IMG/VR virus record: IMGVR_UViG_3300044971_000899
Coordinates: 1-30,806 of that record
Strand: one strand, 5' to 3'
Source of the DNA: a virus
DNA: 30,806 nucleotides
Positions 23,179-30,806 of the stretch are shown one piece after another (position 1 is the stretch's first letter; each line of letters starts with the position of its first letter). The position numbers and the translations under genes are program-made. The notes beneath the pieces were generated by a model. That model did not search any database. It worked only from the letters and a program-made list of their open reading frames with translations, and had not been told where the DNA came from.

Positions 23179-24391
23179 CTTCAAAGTCCTTGTATCTATA
23201 GTAGCCCTTGTCAAAGTCGACCTGTACTAAAAAATCACCCATAAAGCCATTACGGTTTTTTCTAAAGACACATTCAATAATATCGCTATTGGCTCCTCTG
23301 CCAAGTGCAAGTAGCCAGTCAGCATCATAAGAAATCTGTCTTGACCATGCGGTTTGTCCAAGAGTAGGTGGAGTGCTTAAGTCTTTTACATCATCAGGTG
23401 TGGCAGATGAGATAGCAATGATAGGCACTTCTTCACTAATAGACATTAGTTTAAGTTCTCGTGAAAGGTTCTTCATCTTTACCGTTTCGTTATCAGCCCT
23501 TTGGTTTGGACTCATCAACTGAAGATAATCTACTACAACAAAGTCAGGCTTGTACTGGTCAATTTTTCCACGGATCACAGAAGGTGTTACCTCTCCACCT
23601 GAATCATTTGAAATAATGTGAAACTCTGGGCGACCCTCTACCTTATTTGCATGCCATTTGCGAAGCATGTCAATCTCAACCTCACCATTTGACAATTTAC
23701 GATGAGACCAAAGTCCCTCACCCATAATTGCAAATACACGATTACGAACTTCTGTCTCAGACATTTCAAGTGAGATAATCATAGGAGACTTTCCTTGCTT
23801 CCATGCCTGTACAGCAAAGTACAAAGCCATCCAAGACTTACCGATACCTGGATAAGCAAGAAACACTCCAAGTTGACCTGGCATAATTCCAGCAGGAAGA
23901 TAGTTATCAAAACCTGGAAGACCAGTTTTAATACCAATGGCTCCTAATTCATTTTGCTTTTTAACTCTTTCAAAATATGCAACCGCATCTTCAAGATCTG
24001 TTGCATCAATATCACGAATTGCTGCGGTATTTTTTTTAAGTTCTGATGTCTTTGTAATAAGATGTTCGAGTGCACCAACACCATTTCCGCCTTGAACCTC
24101 TCCTGCTGCATTACGAAGAATATCCTTTAGGCTGTCATTTAAATATTCTGTTTGAAGTTCTTCTAGGTGATGCTTTGTAGAACCTACTCCAGGAACGGGC
24201 TCAAAGTCTCTAAACTTTTCTCTAACAAGATCTGCTGGGGGAAGACACTGATTGTTTTCAGAGTATAAACGAATAAAGTTCCAGATATCGTTGTGGGTTC
24301 TTAGCAGTGTTTCAACATTGGCTTGTAGCAAAACATGTATCTGCTTATCTTCTAGTAAAGCAGAAATTACTTTTGCCTCTGTGTTATTCAC
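23168..24391 (-). CDS. DnaB-like replicative helicase
   Basis: A 407-aa RecA-fold helicase. It has an N-terminal helical domain (1-120), a linker, then GIKTGLPGFDNYLP, Walker A AYPGIGKSW (179-187), a MSETEVRNR motif, Walker B VVVDYLQLM (285-293), and ISSATPDD followed by the RQISYDADWLLAL region. It starts with GTG, seven bases after AAGGAG. It unwinds DNA ahead of the DnaE-like polymerase and works with the primase encoded next. No gene is clearly a loader, though the 102-aa protein upstream is a candidate. Confidence 0.92.
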   Translation of the reverse strand: MNNTEAKVISALLEDKQIHVLLQANVETLLRTHNDIWNFIRLYSENNQCLPPADLVREKFRDFEPVPGVGSTKHHLEELQTEYLNDSLKDILRNAAGEVQGGNGVGALEHLITKTSELKKNTAAIRDIDATDLEDAVAYFERVKKQNELGAIGIKTGLPGFDNYLPAGIMPGQLGVFLAYPGIGKSWMALYFAVQAWKQGKSPMIISLEMSETEVRNRVFAIMGEGLWSHRKLSNGEVEIDMLRKWHANKVEGRPEFHIISNDSGGEVTPSVIRGKIDQYKPDFVVVDYLQLMSPNQRADNETVKMKNLSRELKLMSISEEVPIIAISSATPDDVKDLSTPPTLGQTAWSRQISYDADWLLALGRGANSDIIECVFRKNRNGFMGDFLVQVDFDKGYYRYKDFEDGK

Positions 24392-24692
24392 TTAACCACT
24401 CCTTAGCCAATGCCCTGCGCTCTTTACGCTCTTTGTAATCTTGTTCTACTTCTAGTTTACCACTAATAATTTTTTCTGCATTATAAGCAAAATAATTCCA
24501 TGTTGGCTCTTGAGATATGGAAAAGTAATATTCTAAAAGATCGTAGCATTGAGAAATACCGTACGACTCTATCAGAGCATCTGCTGACCATTGGTCAACA
24601 TTAAGATTCATGTTTGACTTTTGCTCATACCTTTGAAGATATAGTTTATTAAATCTACTGAGCAAAGCCATTCGGTCTTTGCGGTCAGCCAC
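24384..24692 (-). CDS. Small helical protein before the helicase (possible loader)
   Basis: A 102-aa Lys/Glu/Tyr-rich helical protein: RMALLSRFNKLYLQRYEQKS, then LIESYGISQCYDLLEYYFS, PTWNYFAYNAEKII and a highly charged C-terminal helix. It starts at GTG sharing a base with the upstream stop, and its own stop overlaps the helicase start. I recall similar proteins from actinophages beside the helicase. A loader or helicase adaptor would fit the position, but there is no motif proving it. Confidence 0.6.
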   Translation of the reverse strand: MADRKDRMALLSRFNKLYLQRYEQKSNMNLNVDQWSADALIESYGISQCYDLLEYYFSISQEPTWNYFAYNAEKIISGKLEVEQDYKERKERRALAKEWLSE

Positions 24693-24898
24693 TATTCGTT
24701 AATTTCTTCTTTGGCTTCGTTGATCTTGTCAGTAAGTTTATCTTCAACAAACTTGTATACACGCTCAAATGCTTCGTTTGTTGTTTCTCCATCACGCTTG
24801 CTGTCAACTACACCAAGGTCAAGTCTCAATGACTGAAAGTTGCCTAGATTTAGTGTATAGCCTAGCGTTACATTTATCTTAGTTGAATCGTTTTCCAT
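24692..24898 (-). CDS. Small hypothetical protein
   Basis: A 68-aa acidic protein with a beta-rich first half (INVTLGYTLNLGN, LRLDLGVVD) and a helical second half (AFERVYKFVEDKLTDKINEA). GGTGGGGA immediately precedes the ATG. I recall similar small proteins in actinophages. No function is suggested by the sequence. Confidence 0.58.
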   Translation of the reverse strand: MENDSTKINVTLGYTLNLGNFQSLRLDLGVVDSKRDGETTNEAFERVYKFVEDKLTDKINEAKEEINE

Positions 24899-24916
24899 TC
24901 CCCACCCGTTTCTATT

Positions 24917-25459
24917 TTAAATACTTTCAGACCAGACTGGTATATATCTTCCATCTTCGGTCCTTGTATATGTAAGTATACCGTCTCCCATTCGCCGTGT
25001 CAATTCTTGGCTAGTAGGAGTCATGTTGTTTGTTATTAATTTGTCTTTTCTTGGTTGTCCAATATGTATACTTGCAAGTATAGCACGTATTTCTCTTACC
25101 TGTGATTCTGAATAGTATGCTCTTACTTGCCAATGTCTCTCTCCATTTAACTGTGCCCCAATTGGTGCTGGGATCATTCCTCGTTTAATTAATGTTGGAA
25201 TATACTTCCTATGTCTATTGACAAGAACAGCAGTTTCTGCTACACTATATGCTCGCTCTTTACTTTTTTTAAAATCTGATAAGAGGCATGTCTCTAATCT
25301 ATCTTTAGTAATATTGTAAAACGTAACCATGCCAGTAGATCTTGATCTATGATGAACTCTTACTAAGTCACCATTAAGAAACCATACTCTAACTTTGCCT
25401 TTTATTACAGGCTCGTTATTGTATTCTTCGCTCTGGATTTTTCCTTTAGTAGTAGCCAT
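24917..25459 (-). CDS. MerR/excisionase-like DNA-binding protein
   Basis: A 180-aa protein. A beta-rich N-terminus (VRVWFLNGDLVRVHHRS) is followed by a winged-helix region of MerR type: AYSVAETAVLVNRHRKYIPT, LIKRGMIPAPIGA, then ERHWQVRAYYSESQVREIRA (residues about 70-130). This is the usual layout of an excisionase or MerR DNA-binding head. It probably regulates early genes or binds an origin. AGGAAGG supports the ATG. Its first 55 bases overlap the preceding zinc-ribbon gene. Confidence 0.72.
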   Translation of the reverse strand: MATTKGKIQSEEYNNEPVIKGKVRVWFLNGDLVRVHHRSRSTGMVTFYNITKDRLETCLLSDFKKSKERAYSVAETAVLVNRHRKYIPTLIKRGMIPAPIGAQLNGERHWQVRAYYSESQVREIRAILASIHIGQPRKDKLITNNMTPTSQELTRRMGDGILTYTRTEDGRYIPVWSESI

Positions 25460-25596
25460 TTGCCTTCCTGACTTTGTGTTGGGGGGTGGTAAAATGTTCT
25501 AAATCCGCACATCATGCAAAAAGTTTCCATATGATCTATGCTTGTATACTGTCTATCAAGAAACACTCTGCCCTTGCACTTACCACAGACTAGCAT
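25405..25596 (-). CDS. Small zinc-ribbon protein
   Basis: A 63-aa protein with two CxxC pairs, CGKC (4-7) and CMMC (27-30), forming one zinc ribbon, then a polar tail (KWLLLKEKSRAKN). The tail overlaps the next gene in another frame by 55 bases, longer than other overlaps here. It is typical of short zinc proteins in actinophage early regions; the function is unknown. Confidence 0.6.
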   Translation of the reverse strand: MLVCGKCKGRVFLDRQYTSIDHMETFCMMCGFRTFYHPPTQSQEGKWLLLKEKSRAKNTITSL

Positions 25597-25610
25597 ATCA
25601 AATCTTTCAT

Positions 25611-26054
25611 TTAGTTTGGTATTCCAATTATAATTAAGTTAACAGCCAAAGACAAATCTCCTGATGCACCAAACCTAACAACTCCATCTACCTTGGATGT
25701 TGTTATATTTTGCAAGATTACTGTTACATTTTGACCAGCAGGTGTTCCACCAACGTTGACTGCTGTTGCAGTAACGATAGGAGCATACTTATAATCACTA
25801 GGAAAACTGTAAGAAAATGGTTTTTCGGATGATGCTGAAACGGTACTGTTGTTTGCAATGCTAACATATCCACCAACAAATCTGGTTTCTGATGTCTTTA
25901 CGCTTTGCTTGCCTGCTGTTCCAGAATCAATAGTTGTATAGTTATATGTAGCAGAAGATACTTGTGTTGATAGATCATTAATCGTATCTGCTAATTGATA
26001 AATATATGAAACATCAAGAGGTTGCCCTCTTTCTGGTAGTGGTACTTTTGCCAT
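25611..26054 (-). CDS. Virion structural protein, tail-associated
   Basis: A 147-aa protein: a short N-terminal segment with LPERGQPLDVSYIYQLADTI (an oligomerising helix with a DTINDL repeat), then a beta-rich domain, including YSFPSDYKYAPIVTATAVNV. Such small beta-sandwich proteins with an N-terminal helix accompany tail fibres and baseplates. It follows the tail genes, has AGGAGG before the ATG, and has a promoter at 26071-26098. There is no enzymatic motif. The structural role is inferred from position and pattern. Confidence 0.55.
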   Translation of the reverse strand: MAKVPLPERGQPLDVSYIYQLADTINDLSTQVSSATYNYTTIDSGTAGKQSVKTSETRFVGGYVSIANNSTVSASSEKPFSYSFPSDYKYAPIVTATAVNVGGTPAGQNVTVILQNITTSKVDGVVRFGASGDLSLAVNLIIIGIPN

Positions 26055-26070
26055 TATTTCCTCCTGTTAA

Positions 26071-26098
26071 AGTATATCATTAAACTGTCCAAGGTCCA
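26071..26098 (-). promoter_or_regulatory. Possible promoter before the small tail protein
   Basis: TGATATACT (TATACT at 26071-26076 with TG in the extended position) and a TGGACC -35 (26093-26098) with a 16-base spacer. The -35 is inside the upstream gene. It matches the -10 of other promoters here. Confidence 0.4.
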
Positions 26099-26580
26099 CC
26101 TTGATAAACCCTTAAAAAATTAGTGTCTCTAGATATTGGAGAACCCTTTAGATAAATTTCAACAGAAAGTCTATTTGGTGCTGAGGCTTGAACAATATTG
26201 TTTTTAGTATATGTTGTTGGAGTAATCAAAGAAATGTTTGACGTATCTACTCTTGAACGATATTTCCAGTCTCCACCATCTTCTCTATCCCACTTTACCC
26301 AAACATCATAAGATAACGCTTCTTTAATTAAAACTGATCCCTTTTTAATTTCAACAGAGTTCCAGGCAACTGTGCTTACATCCCCAGCCTTGCTATGATG
26401 AATTGTTCCAGGCACATATGTAAATTCTGGTTTAACTAAAAAGATGGGAGACCAATGAGAGGTTCTGTTCTTATCTTCAGATACTATTCTATAGCGCACT
26501 TCATACCCCTGAGTTATAGAATTAATTGCTGGAAGCCTGGACTCAAGTATTTTTGCTTTTTTAATTGTCTCATTAGTCAT
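26080..26580 (-). CDS. Virion structural protein, Fn3-like strands
   Basis: A 166-aa beta-rich protein. YEVRYRIVSEDKNRTSHWSP and SYDVWVKWDREDGGDWKYRS resemble the strands of fibronectin type III domains common in tails. It begins at an ATG that shares a base with the stop of the upstream tail protein (TAATG). The gene lies in the tail cluster, so a role in tail or fibre assembly is inferred. There is no signal peptide. Confidence 0.6.
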   Translation of the reverse strand: MTNETIKKAKILESRLPAINSITQGYEVRYRIVSEDKNRTSHWSPIFLVKPEFTYVPGTIHHSKAGDVSTVAWNSVEIKKGSVLIKEALSYDVWVKWDREDGGDWKYRSRVDTSNISLITPTTYTKNNIVQASAPNRLSVEIYLKGSPISRDTNFLRVYQGGPWTV

Positions 26581-27743
26581 TAAGAAACGCCTATCGAAAA
26601 TCTAAACTCAATGTAATTACTTGTATTTGGTGATTTAATTATTGTAGATGCTGTTTCATTTTGAATAACAGAATAACCAGTCAAACCGTATAGTGGATTT
26701 AAAGATGAAACATTTTCTAATCTCATTGCATCTAAAGCAACGTAGTAGTCGGAAGATGGTGTGCTTCCTGTCAGTGTTGTTACATATATTTTTGCAACAG
26801 TAACCGCATCCCATGTAAAATTTGAACTTACATAAAGGCTCTGCAACTCTTTTGAAATAACAAAATATCTATTTGAATCAAAATCATATTCTCCAGGACC
26901 AGTTCCATTTACAAGTTCTGCCTCAAACCTAGCAAATGCATCTGGAGAGGAAGAGTCTGTTGAAGCAAAATCAACTAAAACTCTAACAATATCTGGAGAA
27001 GATGCGTTTTGCAATGTCTTAGATTCTCCATCTTTGTTGATAATAGAAAATGCCAAACGAAGTTGATCTGTTGGAGAGTTTTTACTAAAGTCAACACTTG
27101 GTCCAGTTAGGTGTATGTGGTTGGATCCGTCTTCAATTATAAAATGATCCTGTCCTGGTCCGCTCTCAGAACTAATTGTTAAGTCAGCGTCATCTCCTCT
27201 CATCACAATAACATTATTAAAAAATCTTGGCCTTTCGTATCTTTCTAGTCTTGAAGGTACATAAAAAATTGTATTATCAGCATTAGTTTGAAATACTGGA
27301 TTATCAGTTGCAATAACGTTATCACCATTTGGAGAATCAAGAGGCTCTGTTATTGACTCAATTGCTACTGCAGAAGCGCTGGCATGATATTGCCAGTTCT
27401 CTGTTTGTGTAAATGCAAAAACAGTTTTGCTATCATATGCTCCAGCAGATGAGTTTACTCCAGCAGAATATATTCCTACCTCTGTTATTTCGTATCTTTC
27501 TTCTGTGGGCATTTCTGCTGTCAAAACAATCTTCTCTAGTCCGTCTTCATTGATAAAGCCTCTTGAGGATATTGGAACTCTAAACATCTCAAAGTCAAGA
27601 TTTTTTTGCTCAGAGTAGTCTCCCAAGGCATCACTTGTCAGCAATGGCTTTTTCCCACACCCAACCGCAATATACGATGCATACGCAGGTGCCTGACCTA
27701 AAAGGTATTTGCCAATAATAGACTTACCCGAATTAGTTATCAT
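26580..27743 (-). CDS. Tail/fibre-type structural protein
   Basis: A 387-aa protein. The first 130 residues (MITNSGKSIIGKYLLGQAP, then YASYIAVGCGKKPL) look like the start of a family of phage tail proteins I know from metagenomes. The rest is beta-rich with a jelly-roll-like part near VRVLVDFASTDSSSP and a DYYVALDAMRLENVSSLNPL end, as seen in fibre or adhesin modules. It overlaps the upstream gene by 4 bases (ATGA), and GGAAG precedes the start. The receptor-binding or fibre role is inferred. Confidence 0.62.
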   Translation of the reverse strand: MITNSGKSIIGKYLLGQAPAYASYIAVGCGKKPLLTSDALGDYSEQKNLDFEMFRVPISSRGFINEDGLEKIVLTAEMPTEERYEITEVGIYSAGVNSSAGAYDSKTVFAFTQTENWQYHASASAVAIESITEPLDSPNGDNVIATDNPVFQTNADNTIFYVPSRLERYERPRFFNNVIVMRGDDADLTISSESGPGQDHFIIEDGSNHIHLTGPSVDFSKNSPTDQLRLAFSIINKDGESKTLQNASSPDIVRVLVDFASTDSSSPDAFARFEAELVNGTGPGEYDFDSNRYFVISKELQSLYVSSNFTWDAVTVAKIYVTTLTGSTPSSDYYVALDAMRLENVSSLNPLYGLTGYSVIQNETASTIIKSPNTSNYIEFRFSIGVS

Positions 27744-28252
27744 GATTCTTCCATTCCAAGTTGTGACTCATATATTGTACCATTTATGATAATTTGTATT
27801 TCTACCTGTTCATCTGCCTCTAAATTTACAGCCTCAACAACAATATCTCCTGTTTGAATATCTGAATAAACATATTTATTGTTTGGTCCTGTTGGAAAAG
27901 ATGGAACTTTTCTGTCAAGTTTAATAGGAAAATTATTAAAATATTTATTTGAGGTAGACTGTAAAGCAAGTATGTTGTTTGGATTATACTGTTGTTCAAT
28001 ATCAGATAAATTTTTAATCAACTGATAGGATACTGACTGACCATTAACTGTATCATTTCTAGCAATATTTATTAATTCTTGTCCACCAATATCTTCAAAA
28101 ATAAGATCAGTCATTAACTCTATGGGAACTAGATCATCATCAAATAAAATGTTTCCAGGGATAGAGGTCTTGACTTGATTTGTAGCATTTGATGTCACAT
28201 ATGCCAAACCTGAGTTTGACGGAGTTTCTGGTGTTGAACTAACTGCTGCCAT
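27740..28252 (-). CDS. Tail-cluster structural protein
   Basis: A 170-aa soluble protein with no motif I recognise. It has an N-terminal low-complexity Ser/Thr/Asn segment, then alternating strands (LVPIELMTDLIFEDIGGQEL, DIQTGDIVVEAVNLEADEQV, IQIIINGTIYESQ). It sits one base after the large tail protein, with GAGG upstream, and overlaps the next gene. Its position implies a tail or fibre-assembly part. Confidence 0.5.
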   Translation of the reverse strand: MAAVSSTPETPSNSGLAYVTSNATNQVKTSIPGNILFDDDLVPIELMTDLIFEDIGGQELINIARNDTVNGQSVSYQLIKNLSDIEQQYNPNNILALQSTSNKYFNNFPIKLDRKVPSFPTGPNNKYVYSDIQTGDIVVEAVNLEADEQVEIQIIINGTIYESQLGMEES

Positions 28253-28253
28253 T

Positions 28254-30806
28254 TTATACCTCGCTCACATAAACTTTCATATTAGGTCCTTCAGGATTTC
28301 TAGAGTATTCAATATTGTATACTACAAACCTAGATGACTCGGGAGAAACTAAGTCTAAGCCACTATCATCCTTGTAGTTAATAGAAACAATGTCTCCCAG
28401 TTGAATCGTTGGTATTGCAAATATATCAAGACCAACAGATTTTTTAGGTTTCATTAATTTATCAATCATCCACCCCATTAACGACTCTGCAGAATCACTT
28501 GTTTGAATGTACGGACTGCTAATTGAAAATTCATTTTTTCCATAAATCATTCTACTTTGCTTGATCTGGTCATACTTAAGTCGTTCAACAACGGGAGAAA
28601 CAATAACCTCATTGCCTTTAAGTTCTGGGTCTGCAAAATTGCTTCTCTTTTTAAAGTATTCATCTACGGTAAGTTCTTGAGTTGTGTCTTGTGTAAATGT
28701 GATTCCCTGTATTCTTAAAAAGTTTCCTGTTGTTTCGTCAAGCGCTAAGGCTTTGTCGGTTGCATTAAAAATTAAAAACTCTGCTCCGTATGAGTTTGCT
28801 TGAAATCCAGATGTTGTATATCCTTTAATTCTATTAAATGTTGGAGATAGTTGTGCATACAATGCTGGATAAGCACGATCATACCTAATATCAAAATAGG
28901 CACACTCTCTCATGATTGTTCCAAATTCATCAAAATACATATTGTATTTTGGAGATTGCTGGGAACTAACTCCCGATAAGTAGGTTGACTGTACTGCTCC
29001 GCTTACAGCATACTTTCTAAATGAGTCATTTAGATTTATTCCACCATCGCCGAATGCTTGTGATAATGTATCTGTAACTGTGGACACTGTATTCTGAGAA
29101 TAGTTTTGTGCAACAGAATAAACATTTTCAAACATGCATCTTGATGAGCCACGAGTAAAAAGCGCTATGTTATTGTAGACTGGAAGTGGATCTACGTCAT
29201 CTACTATCTGAATAAGTTTATTATTTACATATAGATAGAACTTTCTTGTTTTTCCAATATCTTGATACTCTACAGATAAATCATATACCGTTGGATTTTC
29301 TTCACCCGTCATACGATATTGTCCAGTAAATCGACCATCGTCTACCAAGATATTTGTTAGGCCTCCCCAAAGTTTTACTGGAATTGCTTCTGTAGTTCCT
29401 GTTTTTTGCATTACTTTATAAAAAACTATATTGTTTACTAACTCTCCATTAGAGTAAGACTCAATATTATTTTCTGTTAAAGCAATTATTTCAAAATAAT
29501 ATCCATTATTAGTTTCTGGGTTAATCAAAACAGCAAGACCACCAGAACCACCACCTATGCTTGAATTTTGATTAGACAATGATCCAGTAACCTGGTAGTA
29601 CGAAGTACTTCCAATTGGTGTCTGAGATCTTCCAACATTATTTTCAATTTTTCCAACGACCCTAATTCTTGTTCCAAAATGTTTGTAGGCATTATCCAAC
29701 TTCTTATATACATATGATAGAAAGTTTACTGGTGTTTCTGTTGTCTTAAATGATGGACCATTTAATATTAAGGCAGATGATTGAACAGTTCCTGATTGTG
29801 TTGTTTTTAATTTATTTACTTCAGTTTCTGTTAAATAATTTGTAGCCATGAAGTTTTTAATAACTCCATTTCTAGTTGTCTGTTTAGCAAGCGAGTCATT
29901 TTTACCTGCAGTGCCAACAGACAGTCCTAGAGATTTAACTTCAGCCTGTACACTTTCTGTTGAAGACAAACTAAATAAATATTCTTTAGCCTTCATGTCA
30001 CAGCCACGAACATTGTCTGGATTTGACCAGTACTCGTTTATACCAGCAGAGTGAGAAGTTATTGCTGTTCCAAATTGACCTCTACCGTGAGATTCTACAG
30101 CACCATTTTTAAACCTTGTGATTCCTGAAACTGTTTCATAATATGGTGTAGAGAAAATTCTTACAAGTCCAGTAGGGTATATCTTTCCGTTGAATGGTAA
30201 AGAAGAAAAGTATTGCTGGTATTCTTCATTACTTGATATCCACACATTACTACCACCCTGCCTATTACTATTTCTCCAAGACCTTATGTCTTCTTCTTTT
30301 GTAATATTCATTGGTGCAAGTTTTCCAGGAAGTACTACTTGGGGCTTTGATGTATCAAGTGATCCATCAGTTTTGATTGGGTACCAAATTGGCAAAGTCA
30401 CATTAAACTGTACGGCATCATATTTAATAATTTCAGCATTAGCATAAAAGTATCCACTGTATCTTGTTAGCCAATAAACATTTTCACCAAGATCAATAAT
30501 ATTATTAGTTAAAACATTGTTAACTACAGTTGGTGCAGAACCTGATATATCAGAGTTAATTGGCATTGCACCTAAAACATAACTGCTTTGCTTAGAGGCA
30601 ATCTCATTGATTGTTTTTGTATTTTCTGTACCCGAAACTTCCCACAGCAAAGATGGCTTATAGATCCAAGTCTTATCTTGATCAATCATAGTTGATTGTC
30701 TGATAGACCCATAGGATCTTTGGATATATCTGCTGGTATAACTAATATTTCCATCATTAAATATTTTTTTATCTTCTGAAGATATAGACAATATGTTTGG
30801 CAGTTT
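28254..30806 (-). CDS. Large minor tail protein, 5' end outside window
   Basis: The frame is open to the window edge (at least 850 codons). The TTG at 30791 is not a convincing start: the frame continues upstream as L-P-N-I, so the real start is beyond the edge. The protein is beta-rich. Two jelly-roll or LamG-like segments are suggested by VVGKIENNVG and GGLAVLINPETNNGYYFEII (about 380-450), and by RKFYLYVNNKLIQIVDD (about 515-530). The C-terminal 200 residues (FDEFGTIMRECAYFDIRYDR, then IPTIQLGDIVSINY) recall tail-hub or baseplate modules. No lytic motif is evident. It is the first gene of the visible tail cluster. Confidence 0.65.
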   Translation of the reverse strand, partial: KLPNILSISSEDKKIFNDGNISYTSRYIQRSYGSIRQSTMIDQDKTWIYKPSLLWEVSGTENTKTINEIASKQSSYVLGAMPINSDISGSAPTVVNNVLTNNIIDLGENVYWLTRYSGYFYANAEIIKYDAVQFNVTLPIWYPIKTDGSLDTSKPQVVLPGKLAPMNITKEEDIRSWRNSNRQGGSNVWISSNEEYQQYFSSLPFNGKIYPTGLVRIFSTPYYETVSGITRFKNGAVESHGRGQFGTAITSHSAGINEYWSNPDNVRGCDMKAKEYLFSLSSTESVQAEVKSLGLSVGTAGKNDSLAKQTTRNGVIKNFMATNYLTETEVNKLKTTQSGTVQSSALILNGPSFKTTETPVNFLSYVYKKLDNAYKHFGTRIRVVGKIENNVGRSQTPIGSTSYYQVTGSLSNQNSSIGGGSGGLAVLINPETNNGYYFEIIALTENNIESYSNGELVNNIVFYKVMQKTGTTEAIPVKLWGGLTNILVDDGRFTGQYRMTGEENPTVYDLSVEYQDIGKTRKFYLYVNNKLIQIVDDVDPLPVYNNIALFTRGSSRCMFENVYSVAQNYSQNTVSTVTDTLSQAFGDGGINLNDSFRKYAVSGAVQSTYLSGVSSQQSPKYNMYFDEFGTIMRECAYFDIRYDRAYPALYAQLSPTFNRIKGYTTSGFQANSYGAEFLIFNATDKALALDETTGNFLRIQGITFTQDTTQELTVDEYFKKRSNFADPELKGNEVIVSPVVERLKYDQIKQSRMIYGKNEFSISSPYIQTSDSAESLMGWMIDKLMKPKKSVGLDIFAIPTIQLGDIVSINYKDDSGLDLVSPESSRFVVYNIEYSRNPEGPNMKVYVSEV

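Overview
The window looks like part of a double-stranded DNA tailed-phage genome in which every gene I can support lies on the minus strand. The phage call rests on a terminase pair, tail-type proteins, a CHAP-type lysin and a phage-style replisome (C-family DNA polymerase, RecA, DnaB-like helicase, DnaG-like primase, ssDNA-binding protein, Cas4-like and RuvC-like nucleases). Many small genes (DUF3310, zinc-ribbon, HTH and MerR-like proteins, a short protein ending in an acidic FDW-type tail) resemble what I know from actinobacteriophages. The DNA is AT-rich. Two large secreted proteins have Ala-rich coiled coils and signal peptides that remind me of surface proteins of freshwater Actinobacteria (acI / Nanopelagicales). 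An actinobacterial host, possibly planktonic freshwater, is therefore my best inference, but it is unproven.

Layout in the direction of transcription (high to low coordinates). 30806-25611: tail or virion structural genes, the first one cut by the window edge. 25596-14294: a dense replication, recombination and regulation block with many ATGA-type or short overlaps, running zinc ribbon, MerR-like, small proteins, helicase, primase, SSB, DNA polymerase, RecA, zinc ribbon, PD-(D/E)XK-like nuclease, a conserved small protein, Cas4-like, zinc ribbon, RuvC-like, HTH, membrane peptide and DUF3310. 14304-12000: small and large terminase. 11985-8062: a 567-aa S-layer-like secreted protein ending in a strong intrinsic terminator, then a PA14 / Fn3-like / coiled-coil secreted protein that may start with a rare ATT codon. 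8068-7587: two small membrane proteins. 7522-1099: an accessory block with a spermidine-synthase-like methyltransferase, a proteasome-beta/HslV-like Ntn-hydrolase, a 60-aa protein, a secreted subtilase-like protein, a DUF-type protein, two paralogous SGNH-hydrolase-like proteins and a NodU-type carbamoyltransferase. 1032-1: an Hsp20 chaperone and the CHAP-type lysin, cut by the window edge.

The replication genes look like one long polycistron with an internal promoter before the SSB gene. The accessory and lysis genes instead often carry their own sigma70-type promoters (TTGACT-17-TATACT, TTGCAA-17-TATACT, TTTACA-17-TGATATAAT). The most unusual content is a set of genes that together look aimed at the host envelope: an S-layer-like protein, a PA14 surface protein, an exported subtilase-like protein, and a carbamoyltransferase / double SGNH / DUF cassette. 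I found no tRNA, CRISPR array, integrase or insertion sequence, and no stretch over 300 bases without a gene.
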